Source: Rhizobiaceae bacterium (GTDB taxonomy: Bacteria > Pseudomonadota > Alphaproteobacteria > Rhizobiales > Rhizobiaceae). From it: a stretch of 58,011 bases of DNA. Below, piece by piece: positions 25,136 to 34,130 of the stretch; position 1 is the stretch's first letter; each line of letters opens with the position of its first letter. Both the position numbers and the translations under genes were made by a program. The stretch covers positions 1-58,011 of the forward strand of contig JAMLJD010000022.1 in NCBI GenBank assembly GCA_023953775.1. Reading direction: 5' to 3'. The notes below the pieces were generated by a model, which was not told the DNA's origin, made no database searches, and worked only from the letters and a program-made list of their open reading frames with translations.

Positions 25136-26047
25136 TCAGCGCTCCGCTTCCTGGGCGCGCGCCTGCGCCCGCTGGAACAGCATGATCGGAACGACGAGTA
25201 GAAGCAGCAGCACGATCGCCACTGCGGACGAAACTGGCCAGTCACGATTGGCGAAGAACTCGTTCCACAGCGTCTTGCCGATCATCAGCGTGCGCGAGCC
25301 ACCAAGCAGGTCAGGGATCACGAACTCGCCGACGGCGGGAATGAACACGAGCAGGCACCCCGCGACGACGCCTGGCAGCGACAGGGGAAACGTCACCTTC
25401 CAGAACGCCCCCGTCTCGGAGCATCCGAGGTCCTTGGCCGCCTCGATCAGCGAATAATCCATCTTTTCCAGCGAGGAATAGAGCGGAAGCACCATGAACG
25501 GCAGGTAGGAATAGACGATGCCGATGAAGATCGCCGTATGGGTGTTGAGGATGATCAGCGGTTCGTCGATCAGGCCGATCCACATCAGGAAGGTATTGAG
25601 AAGACCCTCGGGTTTCAGGATGCCGATCCATGCATAGACGCGGATCAGGAAGCTGGTCCAGAACGGCAGAATGACCAGCATCAGGAGGATTGGTCGCAGC
25701 GCGCTCGAGGCCCGCGCCATGCCGTAGGCGACCGGATATCCGATTGCCAATGTGATCAGGGTCGAGATTCCGGCGATGACGACGCTTGAAATATAGGCGT
25801 TGAAATAGAGGGCGTCCTGAGTCAGCCAGACATAATTGTCGACCGTGAACTCCCGGACGCCTGCCCACAGCCCCGCAACGCCGTCTGCGATGTCGAAGAC
25901 CGGCTGGTAAGGCGGCATCGCGATCGCCGGAAGGGACAGCGAGATCTTCAGCACGATCAGGAACGGCGCCAGGAAGAACACCAGGAGCCACAGGAAGGGA
26001 ACGGCGATGACGATGCGGTTGGCGATGGCCTGGAGCGCGCGCTGCAT
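25136..26047 (-). CDS. potH: Putrescine/polyamine ABC transporter permease
   Basis: 303 residues from the ATG at 26047; the upstream 61 codons in the same frame lie inside the ATPase gene and are not part of it. Six membrane segments; EAA loop EAAKDLGCSETGAFWKVTFP near residue 200, and FVIPDLLGGSRTLMIGKT typical of PotH/PotB. It lies 8 bases downstream of the ATPase gene and 2 bases upstream of potI, so the permease pair is made together. Confidence 0.92.
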   Translation of the reverse strand: MQRALQAIANRIVIAVPFLWLLVFFLAPFLIVLKISLSLPAIAMPPYQPVFDIADGVAGLWAGVREFTVDNYVWLTQDALYFNAYISSVVIAGISTLITLAIGYPVAYGMARASSALRPILLMLVILPFWTSFLIRVYAWIGILKPEGLLNTFLMWIGLIDEPLIILNTHTAIFIGIVYSYLPFMVLPLYSSLEKMDYSLIEAAKDLGCSETGAFWKVTFPLSLPGVVAGCLLVFIPAVGEFVIPDLLGGSRTLMIGKTLWNEFFANRDWPVSSAVAIVLLLLLVVPIMLFQRAQARAQEAER

Positions 26048-26055
26048 TGTACAGC

Positions 26056-27195
26056 CTAGCTCGTCAGGACCACGCCGGCGTCGGATGCGAACGAGATCCA
26101 CGCACGGTCGTTCCAGGTCAGCGGGTCCTTGATCACCCGAGCGCTGTTCACGCTCGATGTCTTGATCACGCGCCCGTCGGGCAGCTTGACGTGATAGACG
26201 GTCATGTCGCCGAGATAGGCTATATCCCATATCTCGCCCTCGGCGGCATTGTACTCCGCATTCGCGGGCCGCTTGGACGACACCTTGATCTTCTCCGGCC
26301 TGATTGCGAACCAGGCCTTCTGGCCCTGCTCGACGTCGCCTGCATTCCTCGTGCGGATATTGATCGTGTCGCCTTCGATCGTGGCGATGTCCTTGTCGCG
26401 GTTGGCAATCTTGCCTTCGAAAAGATTGACGCTGCCGACAAAGTCGGCGACGAACCGGGATGCCGGTGCTTCGTATATCTCCGCCGGTGTCGCCACCTGC
26501 ATGACCTCGCCGCGATCCATGATCGCGATGCGGTCGGCCATTGTCATCGCCTCTTCCTGGTCATGCGTGACGACGAGAAAGGTCAGGCCCAGTTCCTGCT
26601 GCAGGTCCATAAGCTCGAACTGGGTCTCCTCGCGCAGCTTTTTGTCCAGCGCGCCCAGAGGCTCGTCCAGGAGCAGAACCTTGGGACGCTTGGCGACCGA
26701 TCGGGCCAGCGCGACCCGCTGACGCTGGCCGCCCGAGAGCTGGTGCGGCTTGCGTTTGGCGAAAGGCTCCAGCTTGACGAGGGCCAGCATCTCCTTGACC
26801 CGCTCGGCGATCTTGGCGCTCGGCATGCCGTCCTGCTTCAGTCCGAACGCGATGTTCTTCTCCACTGTCATGTGCGGAAACAGCGCATAGGACTGGAACA
26901 TCATGTTGACCGGGCGACGGTGCGGCGGAATGCCTTTCAGATCCTGGCCATCGAGCAGGATCTGGCCCGAGGTCGGCTGCTCGAAGCCGGCCAGCATCCG
27001 CAGCAGCGTCGACTTTCCGCATCCCGAGGCGCCAAGCAAAGCGAAGAATTCGCGTTCGTATATGTCGAGCGAAAGATCATTGACGGCGGTGAAGTCTCCG
27101 AAGCGCTTGGTGACGTTGCGGAAGGAGATATAAGGCTTCGCGTCGGGATCCGCCCAAGGCGCGAAACTGCGCCGAATACTGCCCAGCGATTTCAT
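26056..27195 (-). CDS. potG: Putrescine/polyamine ABC transporter ATP-binding protein
   Basis: 379 residues. Walker A GASGCGKST (near residue 55), signature LSGGQRQRVALARS, Walker B VLLLDEPLGALD and the H-loop VVTHD are all intact. A C-terminal TOBE domain (about residues 290-379) follows, as in PotA/PotG. The start MKSLGS at 27195 is preferred because a GGGGTGGGGA stretch precedes it; the ATG at 27234 has none. The protein energises PotF-PotH-PotI uptake. Confidence 0.94.
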   Translation of the reverse strand: MKSLGSIRRSFAPWADPDAKPYISFRNVTKRFGDFTAVNDLSLDIYEREFFALLGASGCGKSTLLRMLAGFEQPTSGQILLDGQDLKGIPPHRRPVNMMFQSYALFPHMTVEKNIAFGLKQDGMPSAKIAERVKEMLALVKLEPFAKRKPHQLSGGQRQRVALARSVAKRPKVLLLDEPLGALDKKLREETQFELMDLQQELGLTFLVVTHDQEEAMTMADRIAIMDRGEVMQVATPAEIYEAPASRFVADFVGSVNLFEGKIANRDKDIATIEGDTINIRTRNAGDVEQGQKAWFAIRPEKIKVSSKRPANAEYNAAEGEIWDIAYLGDMTVYHVKLPDGRVIKTSSVNSARVIKDPLTWNDRAWISFASDAGVVLTS

Positions 27196-27234
27196 TCCCC
27201 ACCCCGGCGATGCAGTTGCATTGTCATGAAACAC

Positions 27235-27261
27235 GGCCCCGGCTTCGATGAAGCCGGGGCC
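27235..27261 (-). promoter_or_regulatory. Strong stem-loop between potF and potG
   Basis: Perfect 12-bp inverted repeat, GGCCCCGGCTTC / GAAGCCGGGGCC, with a three-base GAT loop, 6 bases past the potF stop codon. There is no T-run, so it is more likely to protect the potF message or attenuate the downstream genes than to end transcription. Binding-protein genes often have such structures to keep their product in excess. Confidence 0.75.
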
Positions 27262-27267
27262 GCAACA

Positions 27268-28359
27268 TCATTGGCCGGTAACGACCCTGGTCCATAGCCG
27301 GGTCGCCGTACGCTGTGTGCGCGGATCCCAGGCGACGACCGTGAAGAGCTTGGCCAGCGTCTCCTCATCGGGATAGACGGCCGGGTCGTCGATCACGTCC
27401 TCGATCAGCATCGCCTGCGAGGCTTTGTTGCCATTGGCGTAGTAGACGAAGTTCGATGCCTTGGCTGCTACGTCGGGCTTCATGATGAAGTTCAGGAACT
27501 CCAGTGCTTCGGCCTGGTGCGGCGCATCGGCGGGGATCGCCATCTGGTCGAACCACATTTGCGCTCCTTCCTTGGGGATCGAATAGCCGACCGCTACGCC
27601 CTGGTCGGCGGCATCGGCACGATCGCGTGCCTGGAATACGTCGCCGGACCAGCCGACGGCCAGACAGATGTCGCCATTGGCAAGCGCGTCTATGTATTCG
27701 GACGAATGGAACTTGCGGATATGCGGCCGGATCGACAGGAGCAGTTCCTCGGCCTGCGCGAGTTCACCCGTGTCGGTGGTGTTCGGATCGAGCCCGAGGT
27801 AGTGGAGCGCGGCGGGAATCATCTCGGCCGGCGCATCGAGCATATATACGCCGCAATCGGCAAACTTGGCGAGTTCCTCGGGCTTGAAGACCACGTCCCA
27901 GCTATCGATCGTGTCCGTACCGAGTATTTCCTGCACCTTGTTGACGTTGTAGCCGATGCCGGTCGTGCCCCACATGTAATTGATCGAGTATTCGTTTCCG
28001 GGATCGTATTTTGCGGTCCGCTCCGTGATCACATCCCACATGTTCGACAGGTTAGGCAATTTCGACTTGTCGAGCTTCTGGAACACGCCGACCTGAATCT
28101 GCCGGGCCATGAACGATGCCGTCGGAACGACCACATCGTAGCCCGTACCGCCGGCAAGCAGCTTGGCTTCGAGGATCTCGTTGGAATCGAAGACGTCGTA
28201 GACGACCTTGATGCCAGTCTCCTTGGTGAAGTCCTCCAGGATCGACTCGTCGATGTAGTCCGACCAGTTGTAGACATTGACCACGCGCTCCTGCGCGCTC
28301 GCGCCGTATGAAAGAATTGCGGCGGCGGTGGTCAGGCACAGTAACCCGATGCGTCGCAT
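27268..28359 (-). CDS. potF: Putrescine/polyamine ABC transporter periplasmic binding protein
   Basis: 363 residues. The signal peptide (MRRIGLLCLTTAAAILS, cleavage near ASA|QERV) is followed by VNVYNWSDYIDESILEDF, the canonical PotF/PotD start. GAGGAG lies about 9 bases before the ATG; an upstream TTG is not credible. The aspartate and tryptophan residues typical of the polyamine pocket appear in NWSDY, VGWSGD and MWFDQ. It delivers polyamine to PotH-PotI and follows the PuuA-type gene on the same strand. Confidence 0.93.
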   Translation of the reverse strand: MRRIGLLCLTTAAAILSYGASAQERVVNVYNWSDYIDESILEDFTKETGIKVVYDVFDSNEILEAKLLAGGTGYDVVVPTASFMARQIQVGVFQKLDKSKLPNLSNMWDVITERTAKYDPGNEYSINYMWGTTGIGYNVNKVQEILGTDTIDSWDVVFKPEELAKFADCGVYMLDAPAEMIPAALHYLGLDPNTTDTGELAQAEELLLSIRPHIRKFHSSEYIDALANGDICLAVGWSGDVFQARDRADAADQGVAVGYSIPKEGAQMWFDQMAIPADAPHQAEALEFLNFIMKPDVAAKASNFVYYANGNKASQAMLIEDVIDDPAVYPDEETLAKLFTVVAWDPRTQRTATRLWTRVVTGQ

Positions 28360-28478
28360 GAGCTGGTTCTCCTCTGTTTTTTCGATCCCGGCTCGCACAG
28401 CGGTTCCCTGCGACCGGGTATTGTCAAAAAGCCTATTGGGCATTTTGCACTGCGACAAGGACAAATTCGCGCCGGCGC

Positions 28479-29924
28479 CTAGAGATATGTCGTGCGCTCC
28501 AGCGGCGTGATCTCGCCCCAGAAGGCGACGATCTCCGCCCGCTTCAGGTCGCGATAGACCTTGCCCAGAAGCGGCCCCAGCGCCCGGTCGACGAAGCCGC
28601 TCTTTTCCATGAGCTGCAGGGCGTCATCCATGTCGTCGGGCAGGAACAGCCCCTCCTCGTCATAGGCGTTGCCCTCGACCGGAGGCGGCGGCGCCTCGCC
28701 GGCCTCGATGCCTTCCATCATGCCCTGAATGATCGCCGACATGACGAGATAGGGGTTGGCGTCGGCGCCGGCGATGCGGTGCTCGACGCGGCGGTTCTCG
28801 TCCGACGACATCGGGATGCGGAGCGCGACCGAGCGGTTGTTCTCAGCCCAGACAGCGCGCGTCGGGGCATAGGAGCCCGGCGTGATGCGGCGGAAGCCGT
28901 TCCAGGTGTTGATGAACAGAAGCAGCGATTCCGGCATCGTCTTGAGCAGGCCCGCGACGGCGTGCTCGAGCGTGGCGCGGCCGTCCTTTCCGGCAAAGAC
29001 ATTGCGCCCCTGCCCGTCGAGCATCGAGGCGTGCACGTGCATGCCGTTGCCGGCATATTCGAGGAACGGCTTGGCCATGAAGGTGGCGGTCAGGCCGAAC
29101 GAGCGGGCGCAGCCGATGACGATGCGGCGCAGCATGATGACGTCGTCGGCGGCCCGCAGCGGGTCGGCGCGATGCTTGAGATTGACCTCGAACTGTCCCG
29201 GCGCGGCCTCCTTGATGATGGTGTCGATCGGCAGGTCCTGCTCGGCCGCGGCATCGCGGATCATGTCGAACAGTTCGGCGTGCTCGGCCAGATCGTCGAG
29301 CCCGTACATACGCAGCCGGTCGGGACCGGCCGTCGCGCCGACCGGGGCGGGCATGCCGTCGTCCCAGTCGATCCCGGGGTCGAGCAGGTAGAATTCCAGC
29401 TCGAAGGCGACGACGGGGAAGAACCCCTTGTCGTTGGCCTCGGCCATCTTCTTCTTCAGCACCTGGCGGGGGTCGGCCATGAACGGGTCGCCGTCGGGCG
29501 TGAAGGTCTGGAGCAGAACCTGGGCGGTCTTGCGCTTGGCCCAGGGCACGATTGAGAGCGAGCCGCGGGTCGCCCGGCAGTAGCCGTCGCGATCGCCCGA
29601 TTCGATGTGCAGTCCGGTCTCGGCCACCTCGCGGCCCCACACGTCGAGACCGTGCAGCGACATCGGGAAGTTGACGCCCTCCTTGAAGGCCTTTTCGAGC
29701 GAGTCGCCCGGCGCCCACTTGCCGCGGATGATCCCGTTCGGATCGACAAGCAGGAACTCGACGGCGTCGATGTCGGGATGTCTGTCGATGAAGGCGTGAT
29801 ATTCGGCGGCGTGATCGGCGGAAATGAAACCGTCCGTCCCTAGCCCGCCCGGCCTGGCGTCGCGGTCCGTCAGGACCGGCCTTGTCGCTGCGGTTGCCGG
29901 CGCACCGCTGTCCGATTGTCGCAA
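28479..29924 (-). CDS. puuA: Glutamine synthetase-like enzyme, PuuA type (gamma-glutamylpolyamine synthetase)
   Basis: 481 residues with the glutamine synthetase fold: N-terminal FLLVDPNGIIRGKW near residue 58, catalytic AFELEFYL near 168, EVNLKH, GNGMHVHASM near 296, and NPYLVMSAIIQG near 400. Enzymes of this branch join glutamate to putrescine or another amine rather than to ammonia. The neighbouring potF-G-H-I genes, 119 bases downstream on the same strand, support a polyamine substrate. No ATG is near the N-terminus; the TTG at 29924 with AGGGA upstream is taken. A second PuuA-type gene lies at 39266. Confidence 0.85.
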   Translation of the reverse strand: MRQSDSGAPATAATRPVLTDRDARPGGLGTDGFISADHAAEYHAFIDRHPDIDAVEFLLVDPNGIIRGKWAPGDSLEKAFKEGVNFPMSLHGLDVWGREVAETGLHIESGDRDGYCRATRGSLSIVPWAKRKTAQVLLQTFTPDGDPFMADPRQVLKKKMAEANDKGFFPVVAFELEFYLLDPGIDWDDGMPAPVGATAGPDRLRMYGLDDLAEHAELFDMIRDAAAEQDLPIDTIIKEAAPGQFEVNLKHRADPLRAADDVIMLRRIVIGCARSFGLTATFMAKPFLEYAGNGMHVHASMLDGQGRNVFAGKDGRATLEHAVAGLLKTMPESLLLFINTWNGFRRITPGSYAPTRAVWAENNRSVALRIPMSSDENRRVEHRIAGADANPYLVMSAIIQGMMEGIEAGEAPPPPVEGNAYDEEGLFLPDDMDDALQLMEKSGFVDRALGPLLGKVYRDLKRAEIVAFWGEITPLERTTYL

Positions 29925-29982
29925 GATGTCCCTGTCGCGCTGTTTCGCTGCGCCAGAGACTGGGCCGCGCCGGCGCGCCGTG

Positions 29983-30927
29983 TCAATGGGGCGACGGCAT
30001 GCCGGTCGTTCCCGGCCGGGCCGGGCGCATCTGGCGGCGGAATTCGAGGCCCAGATGCACCATCAGCGCCGCGAAGACGACCGCGCCGCCGAGTATCGTC
30101 CTGCCGGATGGCACCTCGTCATGGATCAGCCAGACCCAGAGCGGGCCCAGCAGCGTCTCGAAGGTTCCCAGGAGCGCCGCGTAGGCGGCCGGGATCATAC
30201 GCGCGCCGGAGGCGAAGAAGGCGAGCCCGAGGCCGAGATTGAGCGCGCCGAAAACGAACAGGAAGCCCATGTCCGGCGCCGAGACCGCGAATCCGGAGGT
30301 CTGGGTCGCCGCGAAGGCGGCGGCGATCAGCGTGCCGAGGCAGGTCGCCGGGGTCATGCGCACATGGGCGTAGCGGCGGGTGATGACGGTCGCGGAGGCA
30401 AAGACGAGCGCAATCGTCAGCGCCAGCCCGTCGCCGACCGGCGAGACGTTGCCTTCGAAGGAGTCCGACACCATGATGGCGACGCCGAGGATCACCGCCG
30501 CGATCGCAGCCCAGGTAGGTGCCGCCACCCTTTCGCGAAACAGCACCCAGGCGATCAACGCGGCAAGCAGCGGCACGCCGGCCTGCATCAGCAGGATATT
30601 CGCCACGGTCGTGTAGCGCAGCGCGACCACGAAGGACGTCGACGCGGTCGCAAAACAGCACGCCACGACGAAACCCGGCAGGCCCATCTTCCGGAAAAGG
30701 GTCGTCGTGCCAGCCACCCCGTCGCGCCAGGCCATGAAGCCGAGCAGGAACCCGGCCGCCCAGAACGAGCGCCAGAAAACCACCGTCCAGCTGTCGTCGA
30801 CCTCGAGATAGCGCGCGATGGCGCCGCCGAAGCTCCAGCACAGCGCGGAGAGGAAAACGAGAAGGAAGCCGATCCGCTCGTCGCGCGACGGCAGGGCGGC
30901 TGCACCGGACACGGCAGAATCCGACAT
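29983..30927 (-). CDS. DMT-family (EamA) transporter
   Basis: 314 residues with about ten membrane segments and two EamA repeats, the first from about residue 12 (LVFLSALCWSFGGAIAR), the second from about residue 155. AGGTGA precedes the ATG at 30927. Members of this family export or import amino acids and other small metabolites; the substrate is not deducible. It lies 58 bases upstream of the PuuA-type gene on the same strand, so a link with amine or amino acid export is possible. Confidence 0.9.
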   Translation of the reverse strand: MSDSAVSGAAALPSRDERIGFLLVFLSALCWSFGGAIARYLEVDDSWTVVFWRSFWAAGFLLGFMAWRDGVAGTTTLFRKMGLPGFVVACCFATASTSFVVALRYTTVANILLMQAGVPLLAALIAWVLFRERVAAPTWAAIAAVILGVAIMVSDSFEGNVSPVGDGLALTIALVFASATVITRRYAHVRMTPATCLGTLIAAAFAATQTSGFAVSAPDMGFLFVFGALNLGLGLAFFASGARMIPAAYAALLGTFETLLGPLWVWLIHDEVPSGRTILGGAVVFAALMVHLGLEFRRQMRPARPGTTGMPSPH

Positions 30928-31065
30928 GGCCGGATCACCTTTCGTAGTGTGGGTCGGGGCCCGGCGCATCGGCGCGGAGCCTCGCCATCGCCTAGCGGAA
31001 CGGTGGCGCAATCGGCTGGTCCAGCCGCGGCCGGTGATTGTGTCAGACGCGCCGGCTACGCGGCG

Positions 31066-31350
31066 TCAGCGCAGGATGCGGAATCCGCCTTCGGAGGCTC
31101 CGGTTTCGACCGGTTCCACGCCCAGCGTATCGACGCGGGCTGCCGGCGGGCCCTGCCGCAGGCGCTCGCACATCGTCGCGACCGCCGCCGGCGGGCCGCT
31201 AAGCAGTGCGCTGACAGTGCCGTCCGGCTCGTTTCGGACCCAGCCCGAGACCCCGAGTTCGTCGGCCTGCCGCTTGGTCCAGGCGCGAAAGGCGACGCCC
31301 TGCACGCGTCCGGCGACGCGGATCCTGACGGTTTCGGCGGGCTTGCTCAT
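31066..31350 (-). CDS. acyP: Acylphosphatase
   Basis: 94 residues, the usual length. The N-terminal motif RIRVAGRVQGVAFRAW holds the phosphate-binding loop with the catalytic arginine (VQGVAFR), and the WVRNEPDGTVSALLSG strand holds the catalytic asparagine of the family. It hydrolyses carboxyl-phosphate bonds in the cytoplasm. It is 138 bases upstream of the EamA gene on the same strand and divergent from the quinone oxidoreductase gene. Confidence 0.95.
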   Translation of the reverse strand: MSKPAETVRIRVAGRVQGVAFRAWTKRQADELGVSGWVRNEPDGTVSALLSGPPAAVATMCERLRQGPPAARVDTLGVEPVETGASEGGFRILR

Positions 31351-31427
31351 CGCGACCTCGACATTTGGCGGTCCGGGCCGTCATATGACGATCCGCACAG
31401 CGACATTCATTCGAGACGGAGCATGCC

Positions 31428-32405
31428 ATGAAAGCCGCCTGGTATGAACAAAACGGCGCCGCAGCCGATGTTCTCTTCGTCGGCGACATGCCGACGCCCG
31501 ATCCCGGGCCGGATGAGGTTCGCGTCCGTCTTCACACCTCCGGCGTCAACCCTTCGGACGTTAAAAGCCGCAGGGGCCGCCCCCTGGTGGCACCGCGCAT
31601 CGTTCCGCACAGCGACGGCGCCGGCGTGATCGAGCGCGTCGGCGATGGCGTCCAGCCCGGCCGTGTCGGCGAACGCGTCTGGATATGGAACGGCCAGTGG
31701 AAGCGATCCGACGGTACGGCCGCGGAGCATATCGTCGTGCCTCAGAAACAGGCGGTGCGGCTCGACGATGCGATCGGCTTCGACATCGGCGCCTGCCTCG
31801 GCATCCCGGCACTGACAGCGATGCATGCCGTGCGCCTGCATGGCGACCTCTCCGGCAGGACCCTTCTCGTGACGGGTGCGGCCTCCTCGGTCGGCCACTA
31901 CGTGGTGCAGATGGCCAAACTCCGCGGCGCGACGGTGATCGGCACGGCGTCACGGACCCGCGCAATGCATGCGAAGGCCGCCGGCGCGGACCACGTCATC
32001 GATTATCTGCGCGAGGATGTCGCCGAGCGGGTCCGGGACCTGACGGGCGGCAAGGGCGCCGACGCGATCATCGACATGGACCTCTCCTCGACGGCTCCGC
32101 TACTCGCGCATGGCGTCCTCGCCATGCACGGCAAGCATGTCTGCTACGGATCGAACGTCGCCGCCGACGTCGCGGTGTCGTTTCCAGCCATGCTGTGGGG
32201 CAGCCTGACGTTGCAGGTGTTCGTTGTCTACGAGCTTCGTCCGGATGAGCGGCAGGCCGCGATCGACGACCTTCAGTCGCTGCTTTCGGCCGGCAGCCTG
32301 CGGCATTCGATCGGCGCGCGCTTCGCGCTGGACGACATCGCCGCCGCGCACGAGGCCGTCGAAGGCGGCAAGGTAACCGGCAACGTGATCCTTGATATTG
32401 CTTGA
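31428..32405 (+). CDS. NADPH:quinone oxidoreductase-like MDR protein
   Basis: 325 residues of the medium-chain dehydrogenase/reductase superfamily. The GroES-like part (about 1-120) has no zinc ligands, and the Rossmann part shows LVTGAASSVGHYVVQMAKL near residue 145. This is the quinone reductase (QOR) branch, which reduces quinones or enones with NADPH. The gene starts 77 bases from the divergent acylphosphatase start, so the two may share a promoter region. Natural substrate unknown. Confidence 0.9.
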   Translation: MKAAWYEQNGAAADVLFVGDMPTPDPGPDEVRVRLHTSGVNPSDVKSRRGRPLVAPRIVPHSDGAGVIERVGDGVQPGRVGERVWIWNGQWKRSDGTAAEHIVVPQKQAVRLDDAIGFDIGACLGIPALTAMHAVRLHGDLSGRTLLVTGAASSVGHYVVQMAKLRGATVIGTASRTRAMHAKAAGADHVIDYLREDVAERVRDLTGGKGADAIIDMDLSSTAPLLAHGVLAMHGKHVCYGSNVAADVAVSFPAMLWGSLTLQVFVVYELRPDERQAAIDDLQSLLSAGSLRHSIGARFALDDIAAAHEAVEGGKVTGNVILDIA

Positions 32406-32484
32406 AGGCGCCAAGTCGCTGCGGCGCCCGTTAACTAAAATTGAAACAATTCCGCTCCGGAAACCCGGGAATGCGGCGAAATCC

Positions 32485-32513
32485 TTGACCGCCACAGTCA
32501 GAAAAAATAGCTT
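32485..32513 (+). promoter_or_regulatory. Candidate sigma-70 promoter of the desaturase gene
   Basis: TTGACC at 32485 and TAGCTT at 32508 are separated by 17 bases. The -35 is strong, the -10 weak. The CtrA box at 32512 overlaps the -10, as expected for a regulated promoter. The call is by pattern only. Confidence 0.4.
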
Positions 32514-32526
32514 AACGAAAGGTTAA
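32512..32526 (+). promoter_or_regulatory. CtrA box upstream of the fatty acid desaturase gene
   Basis: TTAACGAAAGGTTAA is a perfect TTAA-N7-TTAA CtrA site, 53 bases before the GTG start at 32580. Its overlap with the likely -10 element suggests repression, unless a different promoter is used. Confidence 0.65.
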
Positions 32527-32579
32527 GATGGCGTTTCGCCGTCGATGCGTCGCAGGGCGCGCGTTCCCCGGAGACAACC

Positions 32580-33548
32580 GTGGCTGCCACCGAGAACTAC
32601 ATCTCGCCGAAGGATCTCAAGCGCCTGTCGGAGCTGACGCCCTGGCGCACCGGGCTTGCGGTGGCCATCGACTGGGCGGTGATCGCGCTGACCATCGCGC
32701 TCGTCGAATATTCGGGCAGCTGGCTTCTCTATGTTCCGGCGGTTCTGGTCATCGCCGGACGCCAGCATGCGCTGGCCGTTCTGTTGCATGATTTCGCGCA
32801 TTACCGGTTCGTCTCCAACAAGAGCGTGAGCGACTGGGTCGCCGATCTCCTGCTCGCATGGCCGGTCCTCGCAACGCTCGAGGGCTACCGGCGCAACCAT
32901 CTCGGCCACCATCGCTATCTCAACACAGATGACGACCCCGACTGGAAGATCAAGCTCGGCTCGCGCGAGTTCACCTTCCCGCAGGAGATGCGCTTCGCGG
33001 TCCTGAACCTCGCCGGCTACCTCGTCGGTGTCAGTTCGATCCGCGACCTGCGCAAGGCGCTGATCCGCGTACGGGCGCAGGAGAAGTCGACGCCCGCCTA
33101 CAAGGTGCTGCGGCTGGCCTATTATGTCGGCGTCGCGGTCATCCTGACGCTGATCGGCGGCTGGACCGAGTTCCTGCTCTACTGGGTGGTGCCGTACTTC
33201 TCGTTCTTCTTCATGTTCATGTATGTCCGCAGCGTCGCCGATCATTTCGGCCCGACCATGGACTACGACCACGACCTGACCTCGACGCGGACGGTGATGC
33301 CGTTCTTCTGGGAAAAGTGGTTCTTCTCGCCGCACCACATCAATTTCCACATCGAGCACCACCTCTACGCAAGCGTGCCGTTCTATCGCCTGCCGGAGTT
33401 GAGCCGCATCCTGATGTCTAATCCTGCTTATGCGGCGCGCGCCCACATCACCTACGGTTTCGTCACCGGCTTGTGGCGCGAACTGGTGGCGAAGCCGGGC
33501 GAGAAGGCCGCCGAGGCCAAGAGCGGTTCGCTGGCACCTGCCGAATAG
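32580..33548 (+). CDS. Membrane fatty acid desaturase
   Basis: 322 residues with four or more membrane segments. The three histidine boxes that bind the di-iron centre are intact: HDFAHY (near residue 71), NHLGHH (near 106) and NFHIEHH (near 262). It introduces a double bond in acyl chains of membrane lipids or related substrates, using electrons from a carrier not seen here. It starts at GTG 32580, with CCGGAGA upstream. The promoter carries a CtrA box, suggesting a tie between membrane-lipid modification and the cell cycle. Confidence 0.9.
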   Translation: MAATENYISPKDLKRLSELTPWRTGLAVAIDWAVIALTIALVEYSGSWLLYVPAVLVIAGRQHALAVLLHDFAHYRFVSNKSVSDWVADLLLAWPVLATLEGYRRNHLGHHRYLNTDDDPDWKIKLGSREFTFPQEMRFAVLNLAGYLVGVSSIRDLRKALIRVRAQEKSTPAYKVLRLAYYVGVAVILTLIGGWTEFLLYWVVPYFSFFFMFMYVRSVADHFGPTMDYDHDLTSTRTVMPFFWEKWFFSPHHINFHIEHHLYASVPFYRLPELSRILMSNPAYAARAHITYGFVTGLWRELVAKPGEKAAEAKSGSLAPAE

Positions 33549-33612
33549 GCACTTCTCACTGCGCGAAGCCGGTTCCCCTTTATGACGGGTCCGGCATACA
33601 GGCCCGCCGGCC

Positions 33613-34005
33613 TCAATCCTCCGAGCGCCCGGAATTTGTACGGTCGCGCTCGTATCGGTGCCTGGCCGGAAACGACGGCAGCCAGGTTTCGCGGCGGCTC
33701 ATCCACAGTTCGTAGGTCGGCGTCAGCCGGTCGGTGGCGTCCAGCGATCCGAGGTTGACCTCGATCTCGTCGCCGCTGCGCGAAAACACCGACGAACCGC
33801 ATTTCGGGCAGAAGAACCGGCCGGCATAGTCCCTGGTTTCGCCGTCGACCGTCACCGCGTCATCCGGGAAGATGGCCGAGGCGTGAAACAGCGCCCCGTG
33901 ATGCTTGCGGCAGTCGAGGCAATGACAAAGGCCGACCCGGTACGGGCGTCCCGATGCGACGAAGCGCACCGCGCCGCACAGGCATCCTCCGGCAAACTGT
34001 TCCAT
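33613..34005 (-). CDS. GFA-family (glutathione-dependent formaldehyde-activating-like) zinc protein
   Basis: 130 residues from the ATG at 34005, which has GGAGG upstream. Zinc ligands are seen as GGCLCGAVRF, CHCLDCRKHHGA and FFCPKCGSS, the standard order of the GFA (CENP-V/DUF636) domain. Despite the family name, most members have no proven formaldehyde activity. It ends 64 bases from the convergent desaturase. The radical SAM gene upstream is on the same strand but 125 bases away and differs in base composition. Confidence 0.9.
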   Translation of the reverse strand: MEQFAGGCLCGAVRFVASGRPYRVGLCHCLDCRKHHGALFHASAIFPDDAVTVDGETRDYAGRFFCPKCGSSVFSRSGDEIEVNLGSLDATDRLTPTYELWMSRRETWLPSFPARHRYERDRTNSGRSED

Positions 34006-34130
34006 GTCCCGGCCTCCTTCACGCCGCACCGGGGTCTGCCATACAGAGAACGCCCCGGCGGGGAAAGGCGGGAGCCACGACGACGCACGTACGGGCTGCA
34101 GTACCGTGCAGAGCGTACCCTACGTACCAA

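Noticed and set aside
34030..34130. Cluster of GTAC tetramers before the GFA gene
   Set aside because: Four copies in about 50 bases look striking, but no consistent repeat unit or palindrome emerged; probably chance.
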